This document shows, in pieces, positions 19,679 through 28,808 of a stretch of 41,197 nucleotides of DNA. The notes beneath the pieces were generated by a model. It searched no databases and was not told where the DNA came from. It saw nothing but the letters and a program-made list of their open reading frames with translations. Position 1 is the first letter of the stretch. The number at the start of each line of letters is the position of its first letter. This DNA is from a virus. The stretch covers positions 1-41,197 of IMG/VR virus record IMGVR_UViG_3300013103_000021; one strand, given 5' to 3'. Both the position numbers and the translations under genes were made by a program.

Positions 19679-21570
19679 TTCTCATCATTCCTGAATATAT
19701 CTTCAGGAGTTCTCATCAAACCGCCGACACCTATGGTGTTGGCGATTCTCATGGCTATCTCAGCTTGTTCTCTACCAAACTCTCGGGTTAACATTTCCAT
19801 AGCTTCGCCTTTTAACTGGGGGTTGGTCAAGAGTTCTAAAGCTCTACCTGCTACCTTGGGGCTGAGCTCAGGGTTTAAGGCTCTATTAACCACCTGTGAA
19901 ATAGCGTCACCTCCCATTTTTTTAGGATGAGCTAACTTCATATTTCCTGGGTCTCCGCCCATACCACTCAGCGCTATCTTCTTAAGCTGATTAGGAGTAC
20001 CTCCCATCACGACCTTCTCAGTAGCTTGCATGGCCCTCTCTTTATTGATAGCATCCTGGAAGGACTTGGTTCTATTCTCGCCCATGACTTTATCAAGGAC
20101 TCTCTTAGAGTTAGATGAACTAGCAGCATTCAGTGCGCTAAGTGACTCCTCTCTAGTCTTACCTAGCTTATCCATAAGATTGGATGTCAGCCCAGTCTCA
20201 TACATCTTACTGCTACCTGGCGTACTAAAAGAACCAATAAAGTCTAGCTGCTCATCGATGTTTAACTTATTAACGCCGTGCTCTCTACCAGCTAGAAGCA
20301 TTTCCTCGTCGATTAAGTTATCTGAGTAAGTCTTATTTGCTGCCTTATATCCAGGAGCTATATCATCGATAACGTCAGCTAATTCAGCATCGACAGACTC
20401 TAACTTCTTAGCCTTAGAGGCGCCCACTCTGCCCTCACGCTCGCGGAGATTATCCATTGTATCTTTAAGAGACATCCTGACACGTCGCAGATTCTCTCCA
20501 GATATTTCTAATGGCTCTCCCATGGTTCTAGCATATCCCATCTGGCTTGGAATGACCTCCTCTAAAGCCTCAGCAACCGCAGGATTCTTATTGGCTAAGT
20601 CATACATCTTCTCAGACATCTGATAATTAGTTTCATCTATCTTGGTAAAAGCTTTATCAGCTGCTGTCTTAGTACGAGCACGCGAGCCATGCTTGACTGG
20701 TCCATACATGTCATTCTCTACGAGATTACTAGCCACTCTGCCCTTAGCCCCAGGCGAGCGATCCATGTCTGCTCTAACACGACCCAATATGGAGGAGTCT
20801 GTTGTAGCCTCTCTCGCGGCTCGGGCATAGGGAGCAGTATTACTGAAGAGGTCCACGATGGATTCCGTATTAGCGTAGCGAGGATCTGCATTCTCGATTG
20901 CCTCTCTTATCTCTTCTTTACTGCGGCCAGTCTTCTTAGAAATCTCTTCCATGAGGCCTTCAATGTTTTGGCCTGACCTGTTAGTAATTAGATTCTTACC
21001 ATACTTAAGTGCCTTACCCCCTAGCTTCGTAGCTGCTGGCGTTAGTCCACCCATAAGCATCTGGAGAGACATGTCGGGAATATTGATATTCTTCATCTCA
21101 TCAACATTACCAACATAGTCAAGGCCTGACATCCCGGCGCCTATCTCCATATTCCTACCCACATTCTTACCTCGGAAGAACTTTCCAAGAGGTAATAGAC
21201 TGCCAGCAAACTGAGATGCAGCAGTTCCAATAGGATAGTCTTTTCTAAATCGCTTACTGTTCTCTCTGAACTTGTTACGGGTATCCTCGTAAGACTTCTT
21301 AGGGTCGAAGACAGAGGTAGCACCAGCTGCCTCATCCATGAAGTTTGCTGAAGCACCTTGACCCATCTCAGTGAGTACGCCCTCGACGATCTCACCAATA
21401 CCCATGCCTTTAGATCGCTCACGATCTACGTCATTCTCTGGAGGAGCCACTAGTTGCGTACTGTCATCTATAAGCCCTTGAGTAACAAGCTCGTCCATTA
21501 TTTCATCTAAATCATCGTCAGGCTCCAATTCCATAGAGAACCCATTACCAAAATATACTGGAACTCCCAT
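19675..21570 (-). CDS. Large internal virion / DNA ejection protein
   Basis: 631 residues, the most distal gene of the late operon. It begins MGVPVYFGNGF, has an acidic start, then a helical, Ala/Gly-rich region (residues about 110-200) with possible amphipathic or membrane-active helices, then long charged helices to the end. Size, position after the other internal proteins and composition fit podovirus ejection proteins that form a channel through the host envelope. No lytic transglycosylase motif was found in it. Function by position and composition, not by a recognised domain. Confidence 0.65.
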   Translation of the reverse strand: MGVPVYFGNGFSMELEPDDDLDEIMDELVTQGLIDDSTQLVAPPENDVDRERSKGMGIGEIVEGVLTEMGQGASANFMDEAAGATSVFDPKKSYEDTRNKFRENSKRFRKDYPIGTAASQFAGSLLPLGKFFRGKNVGRNMEIGAGMSGLDYVGNVDEMKNINIPDMSLQMLMGGLTPAATKLGGKALKYGKNLITNRSGQNIEGLMEEISKKTGRSKEEIREAIENADPRYANTESIVDLFSNTAPYARAAREATTDSSILGRVRADMDRSPGAKGRVASNLVENDMYGPVKHGSRARTKTAADKAFTKIDETNYQMSEKMYDLANKNPAVAEALEEVIPSQMGYARTMGEPLEISGENLRRVRMSLKDTMDNLREREGRVGASKAKKLESVDAELADVIDDIAPGYKAANKTYSDNLIDEEMLLAGREHGVNKLNIDEQLDFIGSFSTPGSSKMYETGLTSNLMDKLGKTREESLSALNAASSSNSKRVLDKVMGENRTKSFQDAINKERAMQATEKVVMGGTPNQLKKIALSGMGGDPGNMKLAHPKKMGGDAISQVVNRALNPELSPKVAGRALELLTNPQLKGEAMEMLTREFGREQAEIAMRIANTIGVGGLMRTPEDIFRNDEN

Positions 21571-21573
21571 GAC

Positions 21574-22731
21574 TTATTTCCCCTTGTTTCTGGCTGCTCG
21601 TCTGGCATTGAATGCTTCACGATCGAAGTCCTTAGACCCAGGATTACCGCCTAGGCTCTCAGGTAATGCTACTCTACTTTTATGCTCTTTTATTCTACCG
21701 AGATATCTAGTATTATCAAAGACGTTTGACTTTTTAAGATCGCCAGAGTTCTTATTGTACCAGTCGATATTTGTCTTCTGATCCTCCCTGACTGCATCCC
21801 TAAACTTAGCCATCTGAGAATATATATTTTTAAGGCCTCTCTTAATATGTTCTCCATCCTGTAGCTGATCGAGATTAGCAAGCTGATCCTGGAGAACCTT
21901 AAGTTCCTTCTCAGATAGCTGGCCTAAGCCTGATGCTCCAGTCTTAGATAGAGCTTTCATCTTAGCTAGTTGCTCAAGACCTAATCTGGCTACGATAGTA
22001 TCTCTCTGGCCCCGCCAGAATTTTGCGTTAGTCCCTGGAATCTTAGCAAGCAAGCCTCCAAGCCCTGTAGTGGTCTTTCCTGTATTCTGAGCTAACTCGT
22101 CAACCCTATCCATGGAATAACTGACAGTGTCGTACATGTTATCCATGATACCCATAGATTCTCCATGAGTGGTAAGGCGGTTTGCGATGTCTAATCCCTC
22201 CGATTTACGTTGCCCAGTCAGTTTAAGGTTCTTGTTAACAATGTTTTCACCACGCTGGTTAGTATAGCCAGTGCCAACATCGATAACCTTATCTGCTCGC
22301 TTAGACAAGTTTACCTTCTCCCTATCTTCGTCTGACAGACCAAGGTAATACTTGTCATATGCAATACGAGGATTCTCAGCACTGCCTTTCCTAAGCATGG
22401 CAGACTCGAGCCCAGAGCCTGAGTCCATACCTAACTTAGACATACCCTCTAACTGACTGCCACGACGTCCATGAGCTCTCTCAGATAGGAAGCGCTGCAT
22501 GGGAGATACGCCCTCAGCATAGATACCTGTACCAGGAGCGCCCTCGAATCCCTCGACGCCAAGCTCTTGAGCTTTGTTAGCCTTAGCATACTCAGCACGC
22601 TTTCTGAGCATCTCTTCCTTCTCTCGACGCTCCTGATTAGCTGTATACTCTTTTGCTAACATACGCCTGTATGTAGTAGACCCTTTAGAGAACCTATCAT
22701 GGTCACTCTTCTCGTAATCAAATAATCCCAT
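21574..22731 (-). CDS. Internal virion protein (DNA transfer-like)
   Basis: 385 residues. The second half contains a conserved phage stretch: GLGGLLAKIPGTNAKFWRG, then a D-T-I-x-A-x-L-G helix, ALSKTGASGLGQLSEKEL and a Leu/Gln-rich helix. I know this block from many phage structural proteins that act in DNA transfer. The N-terminal part is charged, helical and Met/Arg-rich. It begins MGLFDYEKS, like the MGLFDMYQG start of the gene just upstream. Expected inside the capsid and ejected with DNA. Confidence 0.75.
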   Translation of the reverse strand: MGLFDYEKSDHDRFSKGSTTYRRMLAKEYTANQERREKEEMLRKRAEYAKANKAQELGVEGFEGAPGTGIYAEGVSPMQRFLSERAHGRRGSQLEGMSKLGMDSGSGLESAMLRKGSAENPRIAYDKYYLGLSDEDREKVNLSKRADKVIDVGTGYTNQRGENIVNKNLKLTGQRKSEGLDIANRLTTHGESMGIMDNMYDTVSYSMDRVDELAQNTGKTTTGLGGLLAKIPGTNAKFWRGQRDTIVARLGLEQLAKMKALSKTGASGLGQLSEKELKVLQDQLANLDQLQDGEHIKRGLKNIYSQMAKFRDAVREDQKTNIDWYNKNSGDLKKSNVFDNTRYLGRIKEHKSRVALPESLGGNPGSKDFDREAFNARRAARNKGK

Positions 22732-22743
22732 GCTATTCTCCTA

Positions 22744-23139
22744 TTAGCCCATCAGGCCTCTGATTGGAGGCATGAAGTCCTGGTAGGGCTGTTGCTGCTG
22801 GCCATCTCGTGACTTCATACCATTTAACATATTCATCAGACTGCCGACATTAGCGAACTGGCTCATGTCTTTACCCTGGCCACTACCAGTGCCACTACCT
22901 ATACCTGGAGTATATTTCATAGCCATCGCGCGTTTCTTATCACGCTCGTCACTTTCAAAGGTTTGTCTGAGCCTCTCGAGTTCTTCCTCCTTCTCCATGA
23001 TTGCTCTCTCTTGAGCGGTCATAGGATAGTTACTCTGTATTGGTGCCTGCTGAGGCATATCAGCAAGCCCCATGCGCTGAGGCTGTTCTCCAAATGGAGA
23101 CTGCTGATTAACGCCTTGATACATGTCGAATAAACCCAT
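22744..23139 (-). CDS. Small internal virion protein (131 aa)
   Basis: Gln-, Met- and Gly-rich, low complexity, with a charged helical middle (EKEEELERLRQTFESDERDKK) and the same MGLFD start as the next gene. Start ATG at 23139 touches the stop of the previous gene. No family recognised; by position it belongs to the internal virion or ejection set. Confidence 0.65.
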   Translation of the reverse strand: MGLFDMYQGVNQQSPFGEQPQRMGLADMPQQAPIQSNYPMTAQERAIMEKEEELERLRQTFESDERDKKRAMAMKYTPGIGSGTGSGQGKDMSQFANVGSLMNMLNGMKSRDGQQQQPYQDFMPPIRGLMG

Positions 23140-23981
23140 TAGAATTTGCCTCCGCTCGCGCTGAATGACCTGCCACTAGAGCTGCCTCTACTATCGCCAG
23201 ACCCGAGAATTGTTGGTCTGCCGATTACGTTGGCGTACTGACCCATTGCATTCCATGGTGACATGTAAGGATTCATACTGCCCATACCAAGATTCTGCAT
23301 GTTACTACCATATCCCATAGCATTACCAGTAGTTTGATTCTGCTTACCAAGCATTTCCATCATCATATTTTGTCTAGATAATGTGCCTTGGTCTGCCATA
23401 CCAGCAATCTGTAACTTACGGTCAAGGTCCTTATCAAAGGTATTGTAGCCAGTCTCAGCCATGTTTCGCTGGAGATTGCTGTTGATATCATCCATGCCTT
23501 GAGCAGTAGTAATGCCGTGACGTGAGCCACCAGACATGCCACTAGCTGTTGCACGAGCATCCAGATTACCCATCATTTGCTCTTGGGCTTTATTGGCATC
23601 ATCCATATACTGAGACTTCATGGCATCGGCATAGTTATTGCCTTCGCCTCCCATCATCATGGCATTGATCTCAGACATAGCAGACGGGTTATTATTCGAC
23701 TGTCTGATAGAATCCATTAGAGATTTCTGGAGTCCCATATCTTGATAGGCACCACCACCGAGTTGCTGTTCCCATGCAGGTTTGGTGGTATCGTAGATAT
23801 CATCCGCTCGCTGCGAGGCGTCAGGCGCGTTGCCCTGCATACCTTGGTTAGACCAATCAAACAAGTTACCAGCACCCTGGTATAAGTCACCCAAGTAAGG
23901 TGATTGTCCGCCCCATACCTCATCTTGGTACTGAGAACTGCTCTTGCTTTTATTCTTACTTCCGCTCAAACCACCGCTCAT
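23139..23981 (-). CDS. Internal virion protein, Gly/Met/Asn-rich (280 aa)
   Basis: I place the start at the ATG at 23981 (MSGGLSGSKNKSKSSSQ), two bases beyond the previous stop, rather than the in-frame start at 24008 that lies inside the upstream gene. The protein is rich in Gly, Met, Asn, Gln and Ser, with an internal helical region (residues about 130-200) and a Ser/Gly-rich tail. A GNLDARATASGMSGGSRHG stretch is of a type seen in podovirus ejection proteins. Likely carried in the head and injected; no enzyme motif. Confidence 0.7.
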   Translation of the reverse strand: MSGGLSGSKNKSKSSSQYQDEVWGGQSPYLGDLYQGAGNLFDWSNQGMQGNAPDASQRADDIYDTTKPAWEQQLGGGAYQDMGLQKSLMDSIRQSNNNPSAMSEINAMMMGGEGNNYADAMKSQYMDDANKAQEQMMGNLDARATASGMSGGSRHGITTAQGMDDINSNLQRNMAETGYNTFDKDLDRKLQIAGMADQGTLSRQNMMMEMLGKQNQTTGNAMGYGSNMQNLGMGSMNPYMSPWNAMGQYANVIGRPTILGSGDSRGSSSGRSFSASGGKF

Positions 23982-23982
23982 G

Positions 23983-24417
23983 TCATTCTCCCAGTTTCTT
24001 TCCAACAATCGTATGTAAGGTCTTCCAACCTCGTTTACCTAGATACTTCTGCCAGCCAGGTCTAGCAGCAAAACCCCTGACTTCTGAGCATCGTAGTTTG
24101 AACGCATTACGTTCTAATTCTTCAAGTAATCTGTCGGCCCATATATCCATTTTAGTACCTGCTACCATAGGCATGAACAAAGCTCTAAGCCCCGAGTCAT
24201 ACTCATGCACCTCCATAGTAGCTACTGCCGTGATCTTATCGTCGATCCTGATAACCATGAGGTACGTCTCACTATCCTCAATTCTCTCTTTTATACAGTC
24301 CAGCGTATCCTCACCATTAGAGAGGTCTGTGGCCTCCTTGAGCAACGGTGCTATCTCATCCCACAGCTCGCAGTCAATATACATGGTGGATATGTCAATG
24401 CTCACAGCTTGACCCAT
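23983..24417 (-). CDS. GNAT-like protein, T7 gp13-type internal virion protein
   Basis: 144 residues. The strand-helix pattern TYLMVIRIDDKITAVATMEVHEYDSGLRALFM followed by a Trp-helix and CSEVRGFAARPGWQKYLGKRGW looks like a reduced GNAT acetyltransferase fold; the second half matches the RxGWxxxLxxxGW end common to such proteins. The classical Q/RxxGxG/A acetyl-CoA loop is not evident, so it may be structural, like T7 gp13 (about 138 residues, internal virion protein). It overlaps the preceding gene by 16 bases. Confidence 0.65.
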   Translation of the reverse strand: MGQAVSIDISTMYIDCELWDEIAPLLKEATDLSNGEDTLDCIKERIEDSETYLMVIRIDDKITAVATMEVHEYDSGLRALFMPMVAGTKMDIWADRLLEELERNAFKLRCSEVRGFAARPGWQKYLGKRGWKTLHTIVGKKLGE

Positions 24418-24644
24418 GCGCCCTCCTCGTATCCCCAGAATCCTGGCCCAGTTATATCTGGGAGGATTATCTGTCCAAAGTAATACATACCACCATTTTG
24501 AGGCCTATCCGGTAAGATATTCCGAATGTCCAATTTGTTGACTTTACTTATCGCCTCGGCTATCTCTTGGAAAGCTCGAAACAAGTATGAAGTTAAGTCC
24601 TCATCCGTTCCAAGAGGTGGTGGCTCAATTGCTATGTAGACCAT
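24402..24644 (-). CDS. Small conserved virion-associated protein (80 aa)
   Basis: ATG at 24644 overlaps the previous stop (TAATG). The LTSYLFRAFQEIAEAISKV helix followed by a Pro/Gly-rich end (MYYFGQIILPDITGPGFWGYEEGAWVKL in part) resembles short phage proteins encoded between tail and internal virion genes. Function unknown. Confidence 0.65.
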   Translation of the reverse strand: MVYIAIEPPPLGTDEDLTSYLFRAFQEIAEAISKVNKLDIRNILPDRPQNGGMYYFGQIILPDITGPGFWGYEEGAWVKL

Positions 24645-26278
24645 TATCTAGCACCATCCAAGCTATATTCTATCACCATACCAGATATGCTCCAATTGCC
24701 TACTCCAGAATCAATCGACTCATCCTTGTACTCATTTATACTGGCGATCCTCCAGCAATGCAGCTCGCCTGTAGTTCTAACGTCGATCTTACGATCCTTA
24801 CCTGGCAAGAACACTACCGGAGTCTTCCATCTAACAGGCGCACCAGGATAGTCTTGCGATCCCATACTTATTTCCACTGGAGTGGTGCCTACCATGAGTG
24901 GATACACGCGACTGATAGTGGTTACGTTTCTGTGTCCTTCCAGTGGGAATGAGGTTCGCTCTATAATAGCAGGTTCATACGGAGAATCTGCTTTGTCAAC
25001 AGGATCCATTAGTCTGATCCTGGAAGAATCTCGCATCACGCCTGCCAAGGTATAGTCGAGAGGTGATATGTTGTTACCTTTCCATATACCCAGCTGGGAT
25101 GTCCACGTGCCTTCCCAGCTATCCCACGGTCTCTGTGGCTCAGTCTGGACACCGTAAGCAATAAAGGAGGTAGCATCTATTAGCACCTCTGTGCCTGTAT
25201 CATAATCATATGGCAGTTTACGAGTAGACCAGCTATCGTCTGTCCAATTGTAAATATATGCTCTGTTAGGATATAAGGCCAGGTCAGTAGGGACACAGAA
25301 CCATATCTCCTTGAGCCTATTGTTTATAACTGAGTAAGACGTGTGGTATCTTGCTGGATTGATCCTCGTAGCAAACGATCTCTTGATCCTGCCATGCATA
25401 ATGGATTTAATGGTCGTACCATTATTGACTAAGATATCGCCGTCACTGATAAAATAATGCAGGCCTTTAACTTCCACGATGCTGTTCTTTGACAGCACGC
25501 CGACAGTACTCGATAATTCAGTGAGTTTCCATAGAAATTCACCGCCAACAAAAGTGATCATATCTATTCCACTCTCGGAATAGATAACAAACGAGTCTCT
25601 TAAGGTCTTACCATCAATGATCTTACCACTATCCCCACCGATCTGAAATCTTACTGCTAGGCCAGACTTGTCAGTCTCGTCCCAGGTATACGGTAATCCG
25701 TTGATATCGGCTGCTGTAGATATTCTCACAACGTGAGGATAATCAATACCTCCCTCATGGATTCCTAAGGCAATCAAGAAGTTCTTATGGCTTCTCATTA
25801 CCTCGCAAGAGATTGCCTTGGTTTCCCAAGTTTGACCGGAATCAAAGTTAAGTGCTTGGAGTACCTGGCCAGGTGACTTAGGATTCCAGTATTCTGGGTA
25901 AGAGCGAGGATTATTGAAAATAGGTATATTGGCTAGCTCACAACCAGTCCACAACAGTTCGTCGTCTTCGCCTAGATTGGTATAGCCTTCGACAGATGAT
26001 ATGTCTGTCCAAGTCTGACCGTCAAATGAGTATACTTTAGTTCTTCCTAGAACTACCCAGTAATCTCCTGACAGAGAACCAGTATGCATCAGATAGCCAG
26101 GGAAGAATAACTCTGGAGCGGTCGACCATTCAGCATATCCACCAGATGCAAAGATGCTACCAGCATAGATTCTAAAGTTATCGCCGCGGGTTATAAATTC
26201 AGGAGGTAAGGACCATGCAGCGACATCTGTATTTATGCCCTTCAGGCCTATATTGTCTACAGTTATGACTTCAGTCAT
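24644..26278 (-). CDS. Virion (tail/head-tail) structural protein, 544 aa
   Basis: The frame opens at 26362, but the ATG at 26278 (MTEVITVDNIGLKGIN) directly overlaps the upstream stop and starts the recognisable part. The N-terminus (TDVAAWSLPPEFITRGDNFRI followed by GSIFASGGY) is a pattern known from large podophage virion proteins with a predicted beta-propeller or beta-sandwich body. Many Trp, Ser and Thr, repeated beta strands and no helices to speak of. Probably a tail or tail-needle-region component. Position lies between fibres and ejection proteins. Confidence 0.75.
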   Translation of the reverse strand: MTEVITVDNIGLKGINTDVAAWSLPPEFITRGDNFRIYAGSIFASGGYAEWSTAPELFFPGYLMHTGSLSGDYWVVLGRTKVYSFDGQTWTDISSVEGYTNLGEDDELLWTGCELANIPIFNNPRSYPEYWNPKSPGQVLQALNFDSGQTWETKAISCEVMRSHKNFLIALGIHEGGIDYPHVVRISTAADINGLPYTWDETDKSGLAVRFQIGGDSGKIIDGKTLRDSFVIYSESGIDMITFVGGEFLWKLTELSSTVGVLSKNSIVEVKGLHYFISDGDILVNNGTTIKSIMHGRIKRSFATRINPARYHTSYSVINNRLKEIWFCVPTDLALYPNRAYIYNWTDDSWSTRKLPYDYDTGTEVLIDATSFIAYGVQTEPQRPWDSWEGTWTSQLGIWKGNNISPLDYTLAGVMRDSSRIRLMDPVDKADSPYEPAIIERTSFPLEGHRNVTTISRVYPLMVGTTPVEISMGSQDYPGAPVRWKTPVVFLPGKDRKIDVRTTGELHCWRIASINEYKDESIDSGVGNWSISGMVIEYSLDGAR

Positions 26279-26567
26279 TGCTTGTCCCCATACTATCAAT
26301 AACCTTAAGAGCGACATCCTGTCTCTTAACAGTCTCGTTGCGCATAGACTGAATAGAGGCACCTAAGCGGTTCATAGACCCATTACCCTCAATCATAAGG
26401 ATCGGCATCCATTGGATGGCACATTTGTCCTCTTTTACCTTGTCACCCGTCTGTGGGTGAGTCCCCTCAAGCTCCACTAGCCACGCGCATTTATATAGCT
26501 TGTTATCCCTAACCTCTCTGCATTCGCTCCCCAGAGGGCACGTGAGGACCTCCTCAAGCCCACTCAC
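26271..26567 (-). CDS. Conserved phage protein with Cys cluster (98 aa)
   Basis: GTG start at 26567 sharing its G with the previous stop (TAGTG). Conserved Cys pattern: TCPLGSECREV, YKCAWLVELEG and DKCAIQWMPIL. I know this CPLG...C...CAW...P...C arrangement from a widespread phage family of unknown role, usually among tail and fibre genes. The cysteines may bind a metal or form an iron-sulphur or zinc site. The tail of the protein is helical. Confidence 0.75.
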   Translation of the reverse strand: MSGLEEVLTCPLGSECREVRDNKLYKCAWLVELEGTHPQTGDKVKEDKCAIQWMPILMIEGNGSMNRLGASIQSMRNETVKRQDVALKVIDSMGTSND

Positions 26568-27286
26568 TAGTCTTTGCTCGCGATAATTGTGTTGACATAC
26601 TTAGGAGTGAAGGTTGAGCCCTGGTTTCCAGTATTACCATGCGCGTGAGCTTGACCACTTCCTTTACTGGATGAGCGATATACATCAGGAGCAATCGTAC
26701 CACCCATTAGAGCATACGCATTCTGGTGACTAACAGGAAATCCTGTTTGCAGATACCCGCTTGCACTTGGTTCATTACTGGGCGATGTAGCAAGCCTAGC
26801 AACGTGGTGGTAGTGAGAAGGCAGCTGAGCTTCTGTAAGTGAGAGAGCTGGAGTTGTATGATTATGAGCCCAGCTATAACTGAACCCACTGTCAGAGCCT
26901 GCAGCTCCGCCGCCAACTCCATCAGTTATACGAAGCATACTATCGTCGTGACCAGTTATCTGAGTCCAGCCAAGTGGAGGGACAGCTTGGTAGAATACTA
27001 GGACTGTTCCAGGAGGTGCATTCAGTGAGGCCTCCAGATCATCCATCCTTACGCCCAAGGCATTAAACTGGTCCTGGATATTGTCTGAGACACCTACCAA
27101 GTGATTTAGCTCGGTCTCAGTAGCTACAATAGGTATGTCGAAACCTCCACCCAACTCACCAGGGAATTGTAACTGCAGTACTGATTTAAGCAATCGCAGG
27201 TGGTTATCCCCCTGCGCAGTAGGATCACCACCAAGAGGATATGTCTCTTCTAGTTCTGCGATTACTGTTGCCGATTCTAATGGCAT
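26567..27286 (-). CDS. Tail fibre / tail collar-type protein
   Basis: 239 residues from the ATG at 27286, which overlaps the upstream stop (TAATG) with GAGGAG eight bases before; a GTG at 27295 is less likely. N-terminus MPLESATVIAELEETYPLGG then GDNHLRLLKSVLQ is the usual start of phage fibre tip proteins. The C-terminal half has PPLGWTQITGHDD, many Gly and a His-rich pattern (WAHNHTTP, PSHYHHVA, GQAHAHGNTG), like tail-collar and receptor-binding tips that bind iron or other ions. Likely contacts the host surface. Confidence 0.85.
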   Translation of the reverse strand: MPLESATVIAELEETYPLGGDPTAQGDNHLRLLKSVLQLQFPGELGGGFDIPIVATETELNHLVGVSDNIQDQFNALGVRMDDLEASLNAPPGTVLVFYQAVPPLGWTQITGHDDSMLRITDGVGGGAAGSDSGFSYSWAHNHTTPALSLTEAQLPSHYHHVARLATSPSNEPSASGYLQTGFPVSHQNAYALMGGTIAPDVYRSSSKGSGQAHAHGNTGNQGSTFTPKYVNTIIASKD

Positions 27287-27498
27287 TATTGACACTCCTC
27301 AGTCATTATGTGATTAACGGGCTGATCTACCCAGGATGATTCTTCTGCTATGTCTGGAGTCCATATGGAATCAGTAGAGTGATCGCTCCAACCGCTAACC
27401 TCTATGCACTGATCTGCCCATATTAATTCTGATGTTGGAGTAAGGCGAATTCCTAGCCCAGCATAGACAATTAAAGCGAATGACGAGATACCAAACAT
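27286..27498 (-). CDS. Small Trp-Asp repeat protein with hydrophobic N-terminus (70 aa)
   Basis: ATG at 27498 overlaps the stop of the lipoprotein gene (TAATG). Residues 1-17 are hydrophobic (possible anchor or signal). The rest has spaced Trp-x-D/P units (IWADQCIEV, GWSDHSTD, IWTPDIAEE, SWVDQPVNH), a pattern seen in small phage tail-region proteins. Function unknown. Confidence 0.6.
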   Translation of the reverse strand: MFGISSFALIVYAGLGIRLTPTSELIWADQCIEVSGWSDHSTDSIWTPDIAEESSWVDQPVNHIMTEECQ

Positions 27499-27617
27499 TA
27501 TTTAGCCTTCTCGTTGGTTGTGACTCCATTAGAGTCTCTGCGGTCAGTATTATCTTCTACAATAAGTATATAGCACCCTTGTAAAGATAATGCTATCATT
27601 AGTAGGAAAGTCTTCAC
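27498..27617 (-). CDS. Small lipoprotein (39 aa), o-spanin-like candidate
   Basis: GTG at 27617 overlaps the previous stop (GTGA), and its own stop overlaps the next ATG (TAATG). The product starts MKTFLLMIALSLQGC: a short signal with a lipobox ending in Gly-Cys at residue 15, so the Cys would be lipidated. Behind it lies a short polar tail (EDNTDRRDSNGVTTNEKAK). Such tiny outer-membrane lipoproteins are typical of o-spanins, though this one is short and the usual Rz-like partner is not seen. Could also be a small superinfection-exclusion lipoprotein. Confidence 0.65.
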   Translation of the reverse strand: MKTFLLMIALSLQGCYILIVEDNTDRRDSNGVTTNEKAK

Positions 27618-28081
27618 CCGAACATCAACTCGATTACTCTATCCATAGAGATACTATACGTGGTCATAATTGGCTGCAGGCCTAACTCCACAGTTTGCAG
27701 AGGTACCTGATCACCATTGGCACTATGTATCAATGCACTTATCACGCGGTGAGGTCTGACGACATCATAGATATCACCTCGAATCTGGTTGTCCAGATTA
27801 AACTGTAGTGTTTCGGGAGACAATGAAGTAACAATCCAACCTTGCACCCACTCACCAGGAGATATCTCCGTGATATCATCCTTAACCAGATATTCTGTAG
27901 TAACATCATACAGAGGCTCATCGAGAGTGGTTACGTAGTAAGCATCATAAGGAGCTATAACTTCTGCAGCTGGATCCATAGGAAAACTGACATTAGGGTT
28001 GTCCTGTCTGAGCAATCCAAAAGAGTAAACCTCAGGAATACCCCCAACATCTTTGATCATGTGCATTCTAAGATACTCCAA
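27614..28081 (-). CDS. Tail-region protein (155 aa), unknown function
   Basis: ATG-type start at 28081, overlapping the previous gene by 14 bases. Mixed beta protein: starts with MIKDVGGIPEVYSFGLL after a short lead, with PAAEVIAPYDAYYVTT and a middle rich in beta strands. No family recognised with confidence; the position between fibre genes and the overlap suggest a tail or fibre assembly part. Confidence 0.65.
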   Translation of the reverse strand: MEYLRMHMIKDVGGIPEVYSFGLLRQDNPNVSFPMDPAAEVIAPYDAYYVTTLDEPLYDVTTEYLVKDDITEISPGEWVQGWIVTSLSPETLQFNLDNQIRGDIYDVVRPHRVISALIHSANGDQVPLQTVELGLQPIMTTYSISMDRVIELMFG

Positions 28082-28808
28082 AAGAATTTACGAAGGTTAT
28101 AAATGTAGCACCGTCCATTACACTGAACGAGAAATCCCTGACCGTAGAATCCTCAGTTGGCGATACGTGAAACCCTGATCCGTTAGCACCATCAGGCGAG
28201 TACTTAACCTGGTAGTCTTTTACTGCCGTGTCAACTCCATTCCATGAGCCTGTCACGGTTACATTATTACCCGCAGCATTCGGGATAGCAAAAGCAAATA
28301 ACAGCCCTTTATTCTGACACTGTATATCGTTCACTACGAACGGAACAGTATTAGCTGGCCATAAATACTGGTGATGATCGAGAAGTGTAAGAGTACCTGC
28401 AGCATTAAACGTATAGACTCTGGCATACCCATTTGTCGTATTTAGATTGCTAGTTACCTTAATGTTAGCTGTAGTTCCAGAAGGTACCTTTACCCATGCA
28501 TGCGCACACGCACCTCCAAAAGAGGCTCCAGGATACTGATTAAACGTTGTAGCAACACCATTAACTGTTATAGATTGTACAGTTGTATCTACCCCGATAT
28601 TCCTGCACAGACTAGAATACTCTACATATACGTACCGATCCTCCGATGCCGCGCCTATCTGAAATCCATTAAAGTCGTGTACAGCAGAATCGACGTTATG
28701 TACTATTCCGCCCCTATCTACTAAACCAGTGATCTCTGCTGGCGGAGCTCCGCCAACGCTTGAAGACAGTATCGCTTTCATCGCTGCAGTAACCATCAGC
28801 TCTGGCAC
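28068..28808 (-). CDS. Tail fibre-associated protein (246 aa), unknown function
   Basis: Overlaps the end of the large fibre gene by 13 bases. The sequence is beta-rich, low in charge, with many Gly, Asn, Thr and Val (NVTVTGSWNGVD, NGSGFHVSPTED), like receptor-binding or decoration beta-sandwich domains. Starts with MPELMVTAAMKAILSSSVGG, a small helix that may dock to a tail part. No specific fold assigned. Confidence 0.65.
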   Translation of the reverse strand: MPELMVTAAMKAILSSSVGGAPPAEITGLVDRGGIVHNVDSAVHDFNGFQIGAASEDRYVYVEYSSLCRNIGVDTTVQSITVNGVATTFNQYPGASFGGACAHAWVKVPSGTTANIKVTSNLNTTNGYARVYTFNAAGTLTLLDHHQYLWPANTVPFVVNDIQCQNKGLLFAFAIPNAAGNNVTVTGSWNGVDTAVKDYQVKYSPDGANGSGFHVSPTEDSTVRDFSFSVMDGATFITFVNSFGVS

